Assembly (NCBI GenBank): GCA_003219945.1
Contig: QHQV01000243.1
Span: forward strand, 1 to 20,629
Direction of reading: 5' to 3'
DNA from: Verrucomicrobiota bacterium
Lineage (GTDB): Bacteria; Verrucomicrobiota; Verrucomicrobiia; Chthoniobacterales; UBA10450
Length of the DNA: 20,629 nucleotides
Shown here piece after piece: positions 7,220 to 16,500 of the stretch; positions within the stretch are counted from its first letter, which is position 1, and each line of letters opens with the position of its first letter. Both the position numbers and the translations under genes were made by a program. The notes under the pieces are model-generated. The model was not told where the DNA came from. It saw only the letters and a list, made by a program, of their open reading frames with translations, and did not search any database.

Positions 7220-7432
7220 ATGATACTACCAATACTAGCAGAACTGGGCGGAAGCATTCACGTTGGGCTTGCCGCGATGGGCGTCGGAATCGGAATCGGC
7301 TTGACCGGCCTGGGAATGACAAGCGCGGTCGGTCGCAATCCAGGTGCGTTCACGCAAGTGCTCGTGCACGGAATTCTCGCCATCGCGTTGACTGAGGCGA
7401 TCGTGTTCTACGCTCTCTATCTCGTTCACTAA
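7220..7432 (+). CDS. atpE: ATP synthase Fo subunit c
   Basis: The 70-residue proteolipid is two membrane helices joined by the polar loop GRNPGA (residues 38-43), whose Arg contacts the F1 gamma and epsilon subunits. The ion-carrying carboxylate is E59 in ALTEAIVFY. The Gln in helix 1 and the Ser/Thr directly after the Glu that mark sodium-type rings are absent, so proton coupling is expected. Helix 1 is Gly-rich (GVGIGIGLTGLG, 21-32), as required for tight packing in the ring. Length is slightly below the common 75-80. The ATG at 7220 is preceded by an A-rich stretch without a Shine-Dalgarno sequence, although this subunit is needed in many copies per enzyme. Confidence 0.95.
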   Translation: MILPILAELGGSIHVGLAAMGVGIGIGLTGLGMTSAVGRNPGAFTQVLVHGILAIALTEAIVFYALYLVH

Positions 7433-7441
7433 TCTTCAGCA

Positions 7442-7447
7442 GGGAGG
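7442..7447 (+). promoter_or_regulatory. Strong Shine-Dalgarno (GGGAGG) serving a mini-ORF before atpF
   Basis: GGGAGG ends 7 bases before the ATG at 7455 and about 30 bases before the atpF ATG at 7478. The spacing fits the mini-ORF, not atpF. It is the only strong ribosome binding site I see in front of an open frame in the whole atp operon. Confidence 0.5.
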
Positions 7448-7454
7448 CAATCGA

Positions 7455-7481
7455 ATGTTGCACCCGAGATTTAGTTTATGA
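7455..7481 (+). CDS. Candidate 8-codon leader ORF (MLHPRFSL) overlapping the atpF start
   Basis: ATG at 7455 opens a frame of eight codons that ends with TGA at 7479-7481. The last A of its final Leu codon and the TGA form ATGA with the atpF start at 7478, the classic four-base overlap used for translational coupling. A GGGAGG sits at ideal spacing upstream, whereas atpF itself has none. The frame differs from atpF (offset 23 bases), so it is not an N-terminal extension. The peptide has no recognisable function; the likely role, if real, is to deliver terminating ribosomes to atpF. It could be a chance frame. Confidence 0.35.
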   Translation: MLHPRFSL

Positions 7482-8020
7482 ACCTGATTATTGCCGCCAG
7501 CAGCGGAGGCATCACCGACATCTTGCGCGAAACAGCTGAAACCTTCGGCTGGAATTGGAAGTTGTTTCTGTCGCAGGTCATCAGTTTCTGCATCGTCGCA
7601 TATCTTTTGCAGCGCTTCGCTTACAAACCAATCCTTGCTGTACTCGAGGAGCGACGCCGCAAGATTGAAGAGGGCCAGATCAACGCGGAAAAAATCAAGA
7701 AGGAACTCGCGGAAGCAGAGAAGCGTTACCAGGAAATCGTCGCGAAGGCCAATGCGGACGGGCAGAGAATGATCGATGAAGCGCGAGAAAGCGCGGCGCA
7801 TCTATCCGAGCGCAAGCAGCAGGAGGCTATTACGGCAGCCGAGCAGATCATCGCCAAAGCGCGTGAGGCCGCAGCGATCGAGCACGATCGCACAATGGAA
7901 TCTCTGAAGCGGGAGCTTGGGCGGCTCGTAGTCGACACTACGGCGAAGGTCACCGGCAAAGTGTTGACCCAGGATGATCAACGACGTTTGCAGGAAGAAG
8001 CAGCTCGAGAAGTCGCCTGA
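7478..8020 (+). CDS. atpF: ATP synthase Fo subunit b (peripheral stalk)
   Basis: The product has 180 residues. A short periplasmic N terminus is followed by one membrane helix (about 27-46, WKLFLSQVISFCIVAYLLQ). A long charged amphipathic helix (about 50-165, rich in Glu, Lys, Ala) then dimerises as the stator stalk. The C terminus (LGRLVVDTTAKVTGKVL) matches the delta-binding end of the family. Length is in the usual range of 155-180. Only one b gene is present, so the stalk is presumably a homodimer. Its stop overlaps the atpH ATG by one base (TGATG at 8018-8022), and its own start overlaps an upstream mini-ORF. The ATG at 7478 has no proper ribosome binding site of its own. Confidence 0.95.
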   Translation: MNLIIAASSGGITDILRETAETFGWNWKLFLSQVISFCIVAYLLQRFAYKPILAVLEERRRKIEEGQINAEKIKKELAEAEKRYQEIVAKANADGQRMIDEARESAAHLSERKQQEAITAAEQIIAKAREAAAIEHDRTMESLKRELGRLVVDTTAKVTGKVLTQDDQRRLQEEAAREVA

Positions 8021-8412
8021 TGAAGCTGAACAAGGAAATTCGTCAACTGTCACGCAAGATGCTTCAGGCAAGTTTCACTGATGGTCAGCTTGACCCTGGC
8101 AGGATCGCTTCGCTGGTCGATTCGCTTGTGACGCGCAAGCCACGCAATTACATCGACGCACTAAAAAACTATAAACGTTTGCTCCGGCTCGAATTGGAGA
8201 AGCGCCATGCCAGAATCGACACCGCAAGCGAAGTGGACCCCGCGATACGCTCAGAAATTGAGGCCAATCTGAAGAGCAAATATGGCAACGACCTCTCAAG
8301 TGAATTTCACGTTGATCCCCAGCTTCTTGGTGGAATGCGGATCCGCGTCGGAAATGATGTTTGGGACGGAAGCGTGCGCAATCGCCTCGAACGCCTTCAG
8401 CACGAACTATAA
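8020..8412 (+). CDS. atpH: ATP synthase F1 subunit delta, short form
   Basis: The product has only 130 residues, against about 175-185 in most bacteria. The C-terminal part is well conserved: residues 92-129 carry the beta-hairpin signature [20 protein letters not shown] (102-121), which binds the b dimer. The N-terminal six-helix bundle that caps the alpha subunits is reduced to about 70-85 residues and lacks most landmarks. The frame is intact, the start overlaps the atpF stop by one base, and the stop lies ten bases before atpA, so this is a naturally shortened subunit rather than a broken gene. Identity rests on the C-terminal motif and operon position. Confidence 0.9.
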   Translation: MKLNKEIRQLSRKMLQASFTDGQLDPGRIASLVDSLVTRKPRNYIDALKNYKRLLRLELEKRHARIDTASEVDPAIRSEIEANLKSKYGNDLSSEFHVDPQLLGGMRIRVGNDVWDGSVRNRLERLQHEL

Positions 8413-8422
8413 AATTCAAACC

Positions 8423-9955
8423 ATGAGCACCATACTCGAAGAGATCGAATCGAAAATTGAAGAGCTAAAAACATCCACGTCCAAGAGCAACGTGGGCATT
8501 GTGCGCGAGACCGGCGACGGCGTCGCGCGCGTCGAGGGTCTTAGCGACGTGATGCTCAATGAAATGATCGAGTTTCCGAACGGCGTGTACGGTCTTGCAC
8601 TCAACCTCGAAGAAACTGAAGTCGGCGCGATCTTGTTAGGCGACAACACGCTAATTGAAGAAGGCGACGAAGCTAAAACGACTGGCCGACTCCTTTCGGT
8701 TCCCGTCGGTAAGGCACTTCTTGGACGCGTGGTGAACACACTCGGTCAGCCGCTCGATGGTAAAGGCCCCATCAAAAGCGACACATTTTATCCGCTGGAA
8801 AAAATTGCGCCGGGCGTGATCAAGCGTCGCAGCGTGAATCAGCCGGTTCAAACCGGAATCATGCCTATCGATACGATGATTCCAATCGGACGCGGTCAGC
8901 GCGAGCTAATCATTGGCGATCGCGCCACGGGTAAAACGACGATTGCGATAGACAGCATCATCAGTCAGGCGCGGTTGAATAAGGCCGCCGAGGATGCGGG
9001 CGACAAGAATTATCGGCCGCTCTACTGCATTTACGTCGCAGTTGGGCAGAAGAATTCCAATGTAGCGCGAGTGCTCGGTGTTCTCGAGAAAGAGGGCGCC
9101 ATGCCTTACACGACAATCATCTCCGCGCCCGCGTCAGACACCGCGACTAATCAATATCTGGCGCCGTTCGCTGGCGCTGCAATGGGCGAGTGGTTCATGG
9201 ATAACGGGATGGACGCGCTGATCATTTACGATGACTTATCAAAGCACGCAGTGGCTTACCGTCAGGTGTCGCTGGTGCTGAAACGGCCTTCAGGGCGCGA
9301 AGCGTATCCGGGTGACGTGTTTTATCTGCATTCGCGGTTGCTCGAACGCGCTGCACGCATGAGCGACGAATTCGGCGGCGGCTCATTGACGGCCCTGCCA
9401 ATCATCGAGACCCAAGCTGGGGACGTGTCCGCTTACATCCCGACGAATGTCATCTCAATCACCGACGGACAGATTTATTTGGAGACTGATTTATTCTATC
9501 AAGGCGTTCGACCGGCAATTTCGGTCGGTTTGTCCGTTAGCCGCGTTGGCTCCGCGGCCCAGATCAAGGCGATAAAGCAAGTCGCGGGCAAAGTGAAGCT
9601 CGATTTAGCACAGTTTCGCGAGCTCGCTGCGTTTGCACAATTTGGTTCAGACCTCGATGCCGCCACAAGAGCGCGACTCGATCGTGGTCAACGCATTGTC
9701 GAGCTCTTTAAGCAAAAACAGTACAACCCAATTTCGGTGGAAGAACAAGTGGCTGTGATGTGGGCGATGCAAAACGGCTACATCGACGCTGTTCCTGTCG
9801 AGCGGGTCAAAGAATATCAACTGAAGCTTCAGGATTGGCTGCAAACTCGCAAAGGAAGTTTGCTCCAAACGATTCGCGAGAAAAAGGAAGTCGATAAGGA
9901 CTTGGAGGCGCAATTGAAAGCGGCGCTCGACGAATTTAAGACTGGGTGGCGGTAA
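8423..9955 (+). CDS. atpA: ATP synthase F1 subunit alpha
   Basis: The product has 510 residues. It forms the non-catalytic nucleotide-binding subunit of the alpha3beta3 hexamer. An N-terminal beta-barrel (25-95) precedes the nucleotide domain with P-loop GDRATGKT (165-172), Walker B strand [12 protein letters not shown] (265-276) and the arginine finger R374 in [10 protein letters not shown], which completes the catalytic site on beta. The usual P-loop is GDRQTGKT; Ala replaces the Gln. ATG 8423 is chosen because [14 protein letters not shown] is the expected N-terminal helix; an earlier in-frame ATG at 8282 lies inside atpH. The start context is A-rich with no Shine-Dalgarno sequence. It follows atpH by ten bases. 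Confidence 0.97.
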   Translation: MSTILEEIESKIEELKTSTSKSNVGIVRETGDGVARVEGLSDVMLNEMIEFPNGVYGLALNLEETEVGAILLGDNTLIEEGDEAKTTGRLLSVPVGKALLGRVVNTLGQPLDGKGPIKSDTFYPLEKIAPGVIKRRSVNQPVQTGIMPIDTMIPIGRGQRELIIGDRATGKTTIAIDSIISQARLNKAAEDAGDKNYRPLYCIYVAVGQKNSNVARVLGVLEKEGAMPYTTIISAPASDTATNQYLAPFAGAAMGEWFMDNGMDALIIYDDLSKHAVAYRQVSLVLKRPSGREAYPGDVFYLHSRLLERAARMSDEFGGGSLTALPIIETQAGDVSAYIPTNVISITDGQIYLETDLFYQGVRPAISVGLSVSRVGSAAQIKAIKQVAGKVKLDLAQFRELAAFAQFGSDLDAATRARLDRGQRIVELFKQKQYNPISVEEQVAVMWAMQNGYIDAVPVERVKEYQLKLQDWLQTRKGSLLQTIREKKEVDKDLEAQLKAALDEFKTGWR

Positions 9956-9973
9956 ATCTAACCAGACATTTAG

Positions 9974-10849
9974 ATGGCGAACACTCAGGACATACGGCGC
10001 CGGATCAAATCGATCCGCAACACCGCGCAAATCACCAAAGCAATGCAAATGGTGGCTGCGTCCAAGATGCGTAAAGCGCAGCAGCATGCCCTCGCCGGAC
10101 GCCCTTATGCCGCATTGATGAATAAGGTTCTTGTTTCCTTGCAAAACCGGACAGATCCAAGATTTCATCCACTCCTTGCCATCCGTCCACTCCAGAAGGA
10201 GTTGGTGTTAATTATCAGCACGGACAAGGGACTCTGTGGAGCATTGAACACGAATCTCTTTCGCGAAGCGGCGAACTTTGATCCGGCTAAGACAAATTTT
10301 GTGGTAACGGGAAAGAAGGCCAGACAATTCATCGCGCGCACAAAGCGTGAACTGTTGGCAGATTTTGAGTTGAAAGATTCGCCCAGCTTCGTTGAGGCGA
10401 AGCCAATCTCGAAATTCTGCATGGAAAAATTTCTGAGGCGGGAAGTCGATAAGGTCTCGGTGCTTTACACGCATTTCATCAACACAATTAATCAGCGCAC
10501 CGTCGTGCAGACATTGTTACCGATCAGCAGCTTTGATTTGCCAAAGGGGGAAGGTGCTCAAGGGGAAACTAAAGGAGTCGATCCGATGATTGGGTACATA
10601 TTTGAGCCCAGTGCCGAGGTCGTGCTCGATTCGGTACTTCCATATTATATTTCCTACCAGGTCTTTCAGATGATCCTCGATGCACGCGCGTCTGAGCACA
10701 GTGCTCGCATGGTGGCGATGAAGAATGCCACAGACAACGCCAACCAATTCATTAAGGATCTGACGCTCGAGTATAATAAAATGCGCCAGGCCAGTATCAC
10801 TACCGAGTTACTCGAAATTGCCACGGCACAAATGGCGCTCGCTGGGTAA
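9974..10849 (+). CDS. atpG: ATP synthase F1 subunit gamma (rotor shaft)
   Basis: The product has 291 residues. The N-terminal helix carries the signature SIRNTAQITKAMQMVAASK (residues 13-31) and pairs with the C-terminal helix, ending EIATAQMALAG, to form the coiled coil that rotates inside alpha3beta3. The central Rossmann-like domain includes STDKGLCGALN near residues 82-92, the usual c-ring-facing landmark. A Lys/Gly-rich loop near residues 190-200 sits before the conserved EPSAEVVLDSVLPYY segment. Length is normal (285-295). It lies 18 bases after atpA and nine before atpD, in the canonical order. Confidence 0.97.
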   Translation: MANTQDIRRRIKSIRNTAQITKAMQMVAASKMRKAQQHALAGRPYAALMNKVLVSLQNRTDPRFHPLLAIRPLQKELVLIISTDKGLCGALNTNLFREAANFDPAKTNFVVTGKKARQFIARTKRELLADFELKDSPSFVEAKPISKFCMEKFLRREVDKVSVLYTHFINTINQRTVVQTLLPISSFDLPKGEGAQGETKGVDPMIGYIFEPSAEVVLDSVLPYYISYQVFQMILDARASEHSARMVAMKNATDNANQFIKDLTLEYNKMRQASITTELLEIATAQMALAG

Positions 10850-12268
<1,419 letters not shown>

Positions 12269-12299
12269 AGCGTTGAAGGGTTACAAGCGATCTTCTATT

Positions 12300-12393
12300 G
12301 TCATTCTGAGCGAAGCGAAGAATCTCGGATTAATTTCGAGCCGATCCTGTTACGGAAATAAATCAGAGATGTTTCGCCTCGCTCAACATGACA
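12300..12393. repeat. Palindromic dispersed element (copy B), 94 bp, between atpD and atpC
   Basis: The 27-base arms at 12300-12326 and 12367-12393 are inverted copies of each other with 22 of 27 matches. They start GTCATTCTGAGCGAAGCGAA on the left and GTCATGTTGAGCGAGGCGAA on the reverse of the right. The arms share the GTCAT..GAGCGAAG core with copy A at 3624-3714, and the two elements differ by only three bases in length. Translated, the left arm gives the familiar spurious peptide VILSEAKNL. It sits inside the atp operon and would form a long hairpin in the mRNA just before atpC. Confidence 0.8.
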
Positions 12394-12464
12394 GGCACGA
12401 TTCGCGAAATGTTGGCGGTTTAATCGCCGATTCACGTGACCACTAAATTTGCCGAATCAAAACC

Positions 12465-12872
12465 ATGGCTACATTGAAGCTCGAGATCGTAACGCCTGAA
12501 GAAAAAATTTATTCCGAGGACGTAGAGATGGTGACGCTGCCGGGGTCGGAGGGCGAGCTTGGTGTTTATCCGAAGCACGTCCCGCTTTTGACCACATTGA
12601 ATCCTGGCGAACTGCGCGTCCTAAAAAGCGGCCGAGAAACCATGATGGCCATTGGCGAAGGGTTTGTGGAAATCAAAGGAGACGCGGTTTCGGTGCTAAC
12701 CGACATGGCGCTCGAATCGGAGAAAATCGATATTGCTACAGCCGAGGCCGCAGTGGAGCGCGCGAAAGCGGCGATGAAAGAAGATCATACTGCCGAAGAA
12801 GTAGCTGCCATCCAGGCTTCGCTGCAAAAAGCGCTGGCCCAGTTGCAAGTGAAACGTCGCCGCCGCGGGTAG
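12465..12872 (+). CDS. atpC: ATP synthase F1 subunit epsilon
   Basis: The product has 135 residues, the usual length. The N-terminal beta-sandwich (1-85) contains LPGSEGELGVYPKHVPLLT (about 26-44), the family signature that contacts gamma and the c ring. The C-terminal helical hairpin (about 86-135), which can inhibit ATP hydrolysis, is Ala/Glu-rich and ends in a run of Arg. It is the last gene of the operon. ATG 12465 has an A-rich leader without a Shine-Dalgarno sequence. The upstream palindromic element may affect how much of this subunit is made relative to beta. Confidence 0.96.
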   Translation: MATLKLEIVTPEEKIYSEDVEMVTLPGSEGELGVYPKHVPLLTTLNPGELRVLKSGRETMMAIGEGFVEIKGDAVSVLTDMALESEKIDIATAEAAVERAKAAMKEDHTAEEVAAIQASLQKALAQLQVKRRRRG

Positions 12873-12885
12873 ATCTCTGGGGAGC

Positions 12886-12926
12886 GCACGCGCCTCGCGT
12901 GCTGGCGATGGCGCCCTCGCCATCGC
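12886..12926 (+). terminator. Double GC-rich hairpin with T-run after atpC
   Basis: Two perfect stem-loops lie back to back. The first is GCACGCG/CGCGTGC (12886-12902, 3-base loop) and the second is GCGATGGCG/CGCCATCGC (12905-12926, 4-base loop). Four bases later comes TTTTT (12931-12935). The position, 13 bases after the atpC stop, fits a rho-independent terminator or attenuator for the atp operon, although the T-run is short and offset. The paired hairpins could also be another dispersed repeat. lpxI begins 25 bases after the last stem, so some readthrough into lpxI is plausible. Confidence 0.45.
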
Positions 12927-12951
12927 GAACTTTTTCTGTTACAAGGCTTCA

Positions 12952-13761
12952 ATGCAGTCGCCAGAAACCCTAGGCATCGTCGCCGGCAACGGCGTCTACC
13001 CGCGGTTGATCGCAGACGCAGCGGGCAAAGCCGGCGTTGGAAAAATCGTCGCTGCCGCTTTCACGGATGAGACGGATCCGACGCTCGAGCAACACGTGGA
13101 GCTAGTCGAGTGGATGCGCGTTGGGCAACTAGGTCGCCTTCTAAAATTTTTCCGCAGCCAGGGAATTCATCACGCGATCATGGCGGGCCAAATTGCGCCG
13201 AAAAATCTTTTCGATCTCCGGCCCGATTTGAAGGCGCTGATGCTGCTGGGCAAACTGAAAGAGCGCAACGCCCAATCAATTTTTGCCGCAATCGCAGACG
13301 AACTCGCGAAAGTCGAGGTCGCTCTTCTCCCAGCCACAACCTTTCTCGAGGATTCGCTGGCGCAGCCGGGACTGATTGCTGGACCGAAATTGTCACATCG
13401 CCAAGAGCACGACGTCGAGCTTGGCTGGGATGCGGCGAAAGAAATTGCCCGACTCGATATCGGGCAAACAATCATAATCAAAAACGGCACGATCGTTGCC
13501 GTCGAAGCTTTGGAAGGAACAAACGAGGCTATCAAACGCGGTGGAACGCTTGCACGTGAAAGCGCCGTCATGGTGAAAGTTAGCAAACCAAATCAGGATG
13601 TGCGTTTCGACGTGCCAGTAATCGGTGTGGAAACAATTCGCGTTGCTGCTGAATCGGGAGTGCGCGTCATTGCTGTTGAAGCCCGTAAGACCTTGCTGCT
13701 CGAGCGCGACGCCGTTATTGCCTTGGCGGATACCATGAATGTGTCAGTCGTTGCGCGGTGA
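12952..13761 (+). CDS. lpxI: UDP-2,3-diacylglucosamine pyrophosphatase LpxI (lipid A biosynthesis)
   Basis: The product has 269 residues and is the LpxI (DUF1009) alternative to LpxH. It hydrolyses UDP-2,3-diacylglucosamine to lipid X plus UMP in the cytoplasm. The N-terminal domain begins LGIVAGNGVYPRLIA (7-21) and contains the conserved AGQIAPKNLFDLRPD (78-92). The C-terminal domain has EALEGTNEAIKRGG (185-198) and QDVRFDVPVIGVETI (215-229). D220 there corresponds to the catalytic Asp described in Caulobacter LpxI. Its presence is the best evidence in the window for a lipopolysaccharide-type outer membrane. It follows the atp operon across a double hairpin and converges with the RibD-like gene, overlapping it by 18 bases. 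Confidence 0.94.
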   Translation: MQSPETLGIVAGNGVYPRLIADAAGKAGVGKIVAAAFTDETDPTLEQHVELVEWMRVGQLGRLLKFFRSQGIHHAIMAGQIAPKNLFDLRPDLKALMLLGKLKERNAQSIFAAIADELAKVEVALLPATTFLEDSLAQPGLIAGPKLSHRQEHDVELGWDAAKEIARLDIGQTIIIKNGTIVAVEALEGTNEAIKRGGTLARESAVMVKVSKPNQDVRFDVPVIGVETIRVAAESGVRVIAVEARKTLLLERDAVIALADTMNVSVVAR

Positions 13762-14502
13762 TCCTGTACTGCTCCGACGCCTTCGCTGGTGCTTGATTCG
13801 ATATGTGAGGAAACATTCATTGCCGACCGTGTGCATCTCGACCAACCAGCAATGCACGCTGGCGGGAAGAAATTCCTTGCTCAGACCTGTCAGCGTAGGC
13901 GCCTTGCCTCCGCCGAACATATACGGCGCGATTGTCAGATTGAGCTGATCGATGAAGCCTTGTTCCAACAAGGATCGAAAAAGAGTCGGGCCGCCTTCAC
14001 ATGCAACCGTGCGGACGTTGTATTGATTCCGCAAAGTTTTCAGCATCGCAGCGAGATCGACCTCCGTGGTATTCGTTAGGTGCAGCGTTGCCGTTTTACG
14101 CAAGGCCTCCTGATTTTTAGGAGGCATCCGTTTAGTTGAAAAAATAATAATGGGCGAAATGCCGAATTGAAAAATCTTCAGTCGATCATCGATTCTGCCT
14201 TTGTTCGACACGATCACGCGAATCGGAGAGCGAGATTGACCGCGCTTGATCCTCAATTCCTGGAGTTCTGCCGGCACTCCGAGCCGCACGTTATCGCGTT
14301 CCAGACTTGTATGCCCGAGAAGAACCGCATCCGCTACAGCCCGCTGGCGAAACAAATGCAGCTTGTCTTCACGCGAAGTGAAATCTACTGGCCCAAAATT
14401 CTTCGTCGTGACTTTCCCGTCGGCGGTCATTGCAAAAGTGGCAATGACGAATGGGCGATTGCGAATCTGGGAACGGTCGTTGTGCGGCGACGGTCGGGAC
14501 AC
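13744..14502 (-). CDS. Stand-alone RibD C-terminal domain reductase (dihydrofolate reductase-like fold)
   Basis: The product has 252 residues and belongs to the RibD_C / COG1985 pyrimidine reductase family, NAD(P)H-dependent enzymes related to the riboflavin pathway reductase. Landmarks are RPFVIATFAMTADGK (16-30), RAVADAVLLGHTSLERD (54-70) and CEGGPTLFRSLLEQG (168-182) followed by IAPYMFGGG. The deaminase half of RibD is absent. It may reduce a pterin or pyrimidine other than the RibD substrate. The GTG at 14502 is chosen because GGGAGGGG ends five bases upstream; an ATG at 14559 would overlap the preceding gene. It is the last gene of the minus-strand cluster, 19 bases after its neighbour. 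The basic C-terminal tail (HQRRRRSSTGSPRND) lies where the gene converges with lpxI. Confidence 0.82.
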   Translation of the reverse strand: MSRPSPHNDRSQIRNRPFVIATFAMTADGKVTTKNFGPVDFTSREDKLHLFRQRAVADAVLLGHTSLERDNVRLGVPAELQELRIKRGQSRSPIRVIVSNKGRIDDRLKIFQFGISPIIIFSTKRMPPKNQEALRKTATLHLTNTTEVDLAAMLKTLRNQYNVRTVACEGGPTLFRSLLEQGFIDQLNLTIAPYMFGGGKAPTLTGLSKEFLPASVHCWLVEMHTVGNECFLTYRIKHQRRRRSSTGSPRND

Positions 14503-14507
14503 TAAGG

Positions 14508-14515
14508 CCCCTCCC
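14508..14515 (-). promoter_or_regulatory. Ribosome binding site fixing the GTG start of the RibD-like gene
   Basis: On the reverse strand GGGAGGGG is followed by five bases and GTG (14502). It is one of the very few strong Shine-Dalgarno sequences in the window and decides the start in favour of GTG over the ATG at 14559. Confidence 0.6.
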
Positions 14516-14521
14516 ACATTG

Positions 14522-15550
14522 TTACTCCGGTTCGCCGAGCTCATGTTCCAGCGTGACAACTTCCTCTTCCATTTCGCGGAGTTTCACGTGTTCCGCTGCG
14601 CCACTCGGCTTGTAAAACAGGTAAACAAGAGCGCCCGGAAGACAGCAAACGAGAATAATAACGAAGCTCAGAGATCCGATGAGAATGGCTTTTGCTTCCG
14701 GAACGCCACAGAGCCCGTTGAGCATGATCTGCAAAACTTTTTCACGAAGCCCGATTCCGGCGAAACTGATCGGCAAAGCCGAGATCGTTCGTTCAACCGG
14801 CATGATGGAAAAGAAATCAACCAGCGGCACCCGGACACCCAACGCATACGCAGCAAACAGGAAAGCTGTAAACGTTGCAAGATGCGCAATGATCGATGCG
14901 CCAAACGCAACAAGGGACGCCCGCCAATGACGCGCATAGAGATGATACGCCGCGAAGATCTCAATTAGTTTGTCGCGTCCCGGAAAATGTGCCGGAAAAT
15001 AATGGAACAGTTTAAATCCACTGATGACGAACGTCGCAATCAGGAAGGCAACCGACGCGCTCAAAAGAATGAGCAACAGCCAAAGTAAATTTCGGGTCTG
15101 CGGTTTCTGGGAAAGAAAATCATATCGCAACGCGATCAGGGTGGCCGTAACGGCAACGAGGGCAACGAGTCCGATGAATCGATCGAAAACTACCGCCAGC
15201 AGCGCGCCGGCTTTCTTGTCAGGCGTTTCCTTCAGCAGGTAATAGCTTTTGATGATGTCGCCGCCCGTGCCTCCGGGGAGAAATTGGTTGTAAAATATCC
15301 CGATGAAAAAGAGTCCGGTCAGGCGCGGGACACTGAGGTGAATCTTTTGCACTTTCAGCAAAACGTGCCAGCGAAACGCGGCTGCTGCCTCCACCACCAC
15401 ATAGGCCAACATCGCCATCAGAACCCAGCGATACTCCGCGTTCCGGAGTGCCTCGACCATCTGGGCGCGCCGGTTTGGGTCGTGATAAACCCAATACAGC
15501 ACCCCGACGGTGACGGTAACTTGGAAAATTGTAACCAGAATCTTCTTCAT
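14522..15550 (-). CDS. LPG-synthase-TM / flippase-like integral membrane protein (UPF0104)
   Basis: The product has 342 residues and about eight membrane helices. It has the family motif NQFLPGGTGGDIIKSYYL (88-105), typical of the membrane half of lysylphosphatidylglycerol synthase and of TIGR00374/AglD-like proteins. The later ISFAGIGLRE is also conserved in the family. The soluble aminoacyl-transferase domain of MprF is absent, so this is not an aminoacyl-PG synthase by itself; stand-alone members are thought to move or handle lipids or lipid-linked sugars. The last 20 or so residues form an acidic cytoplasmic tail (about 320-342). Its ATG overlaps the TGA of the upstream TIM-barrel gene (ATGA, 15550-15547), so the two are translationally coupled and probably work in one pathway. 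Confidence 0.85.
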   Translation of the reverse strand: MKKILVTIFQVTVTVGVLYWVYHDPNRRAQMVEALRNAEYRWVLMAMLAYVVVEAAAAFRWHVLLKVQKIHLSVPRLTGLFFIGIFYNQFLPGGTGGDIIKSYYLLKETPDKKAGALLAVVFDRFIGLVALVAVTATLIALRYDFLSQKPQTRNLLWLLLILLSASVAFLIATFVISGFKLFHYFPAHFPGRDKLIEIFAAYHLYARHWRASLVAFGASIIAHLATFTAFLFAAYALGVRVPLVDFFSIMPVERTISALPISFAGIGLREKVLQIMLNGLCGVPEAKAILIGSLSFVIILVCCLPGALVYLFYKPSGAAEHVKLREMEEEVVTLEHELGEPE

Positions 15551-16461
15551 TCGTCAAAGCGTTCCTTCCAGATTCGAACCGACTGGCGAATCGCCTCCGC
15601 CGTTGTGTTCGGACTCATCTCCCAGACAAATAAACAGTTCGTGGGAAGAAGCGGAACAAGTTTATCGAAATCTATCGTCCCTGTAAAAGGCGCTTCATGG
15701 TCTCTGGCCGGCCACACGCAATCCTGCACGTGGCAGCCAAAGACCCTGGAGCCGACCGTGCTTAGCCATTCAGCGTGATCAATGAATCCCAAATTCTCCT
15801 TAATTTGTGAGTGACCGAAGTCATGCCAGTAGCCGACCTGCTCCGAATTCAATTCATCCAGCAAGCTCGGCAACTCGCGTTCGCTTGGAATTTCTTCGTA
15901 ACCGCGCCGGCATTCTAGGGCGATCCAGACGTTTTTCGAAGCCGCATGCTCAACGATACGGTCCATGCAACCCTTCACCCGCTGCAAATGAACGGGCGCG
16001 CGTCGTTCGCGCGTTTCCACCGCTTTTATTTTCGCTCGTACGTATCCGCGAGAGAGGTGCTTGCCCTCTTTCGTCATCTCGATCAATCGATCGGTAATCG
16101 GGCGCATTTTCACCCGGCCCAAGTGCAACACCACAAACGGCGCGCCAAGTCGCTCGGCAAAATCAATTGTTTGAAAAGTTTGTCGCACAGCACGATCACG
16201 TTCCTCAGCAGAAACAGCAGAAAGCTGATAACAATCCGGTGACGCCACCATCACTTCGACGGGTAATGGACAGAAATTGTGCAAACTGCTGAAGCGAACC
16301 TGGCCTGAATCGAACATTTTCTGAATCCCCGGCATGAGCGACAACCGTGTCCCATGACCTAATTCGATGGAATCAAAACCGAGTTCGCTTTTGATTTCGC
16401 GCAGCATTTCATCTCCGGCCGTGTGCCGCCCGGAATTCCAGCAAGTGGAAAACGAACTCAT
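15547..16461 (-). CDS. Sugar phosphate isomerase/epimerase-like TIM-barrel protein
   Basis: The product has 304 residues and belongs to the xylose isomerase-like / AP endonuclease 2 superfamily (PF01261). Candidate metal ligands occur at the usual strand ends: H113 (VLHLG), E183 (ALECR), D214 and H217 (WHDFGHS), H244 and D247 (CHVQD) and E281 (VWEMS). These support a divalent-metal enzyme acting on a sugar or sugar phosphate, but the substrate cannot be read from sequence. The N terminus (MSSFSTCWNSGRHTAGDEML) fits the first barrel strand, so ATG 16461 is probably right. It overlaps the downstream LPG-synthase-TM-like gene by four bases and follows the MFS gene by 39. Confidence 0.85.
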   Translation of the reverse strand: MSSFSTCWNSGRHTAGDEMLREIKSELGFDSIELGHGTRLSLMPGIQKMFDSGQVRFSSLHNFCPLPVEVMVASPDCYQLSAVSAEERDRAVRQTFQTIDFAERLGAPFVVLHLGRVKMRPITDRLIEMTKEGKHLSRGYVRAKIKAVETRERRAPVHLQRVKGCMDRIVEHAASKNVWIALECRRGYEEIPSERELPSLLDELNSEQVGYWHDFGHSQIKENLGFIDHAEWLSTVGSRVFGCHVQDCVWPARDHEAPFTGTIDFDKLVPLLPTNCLFVWEMSPNTTAEAIRQSVRIWKERFDE

Positions 16462-16500
16462 CGGTTAACTGTGGCCGTTCGCCGCAGCAAACGCCATGCT

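Noticed and set aside
8282..8422. Upstream in-frame ATG for atpA
   Set aside because: It would add 47 residues wholly inside atpH; the canonical alpha N-terminal helix starts at 8423.
15807..16242. Plus-strand open frames opposite the TIM-barrel gene
   Set aside because: They are antisense shadows of a well-supported coding sequence with metal-site motifs on the other strand.
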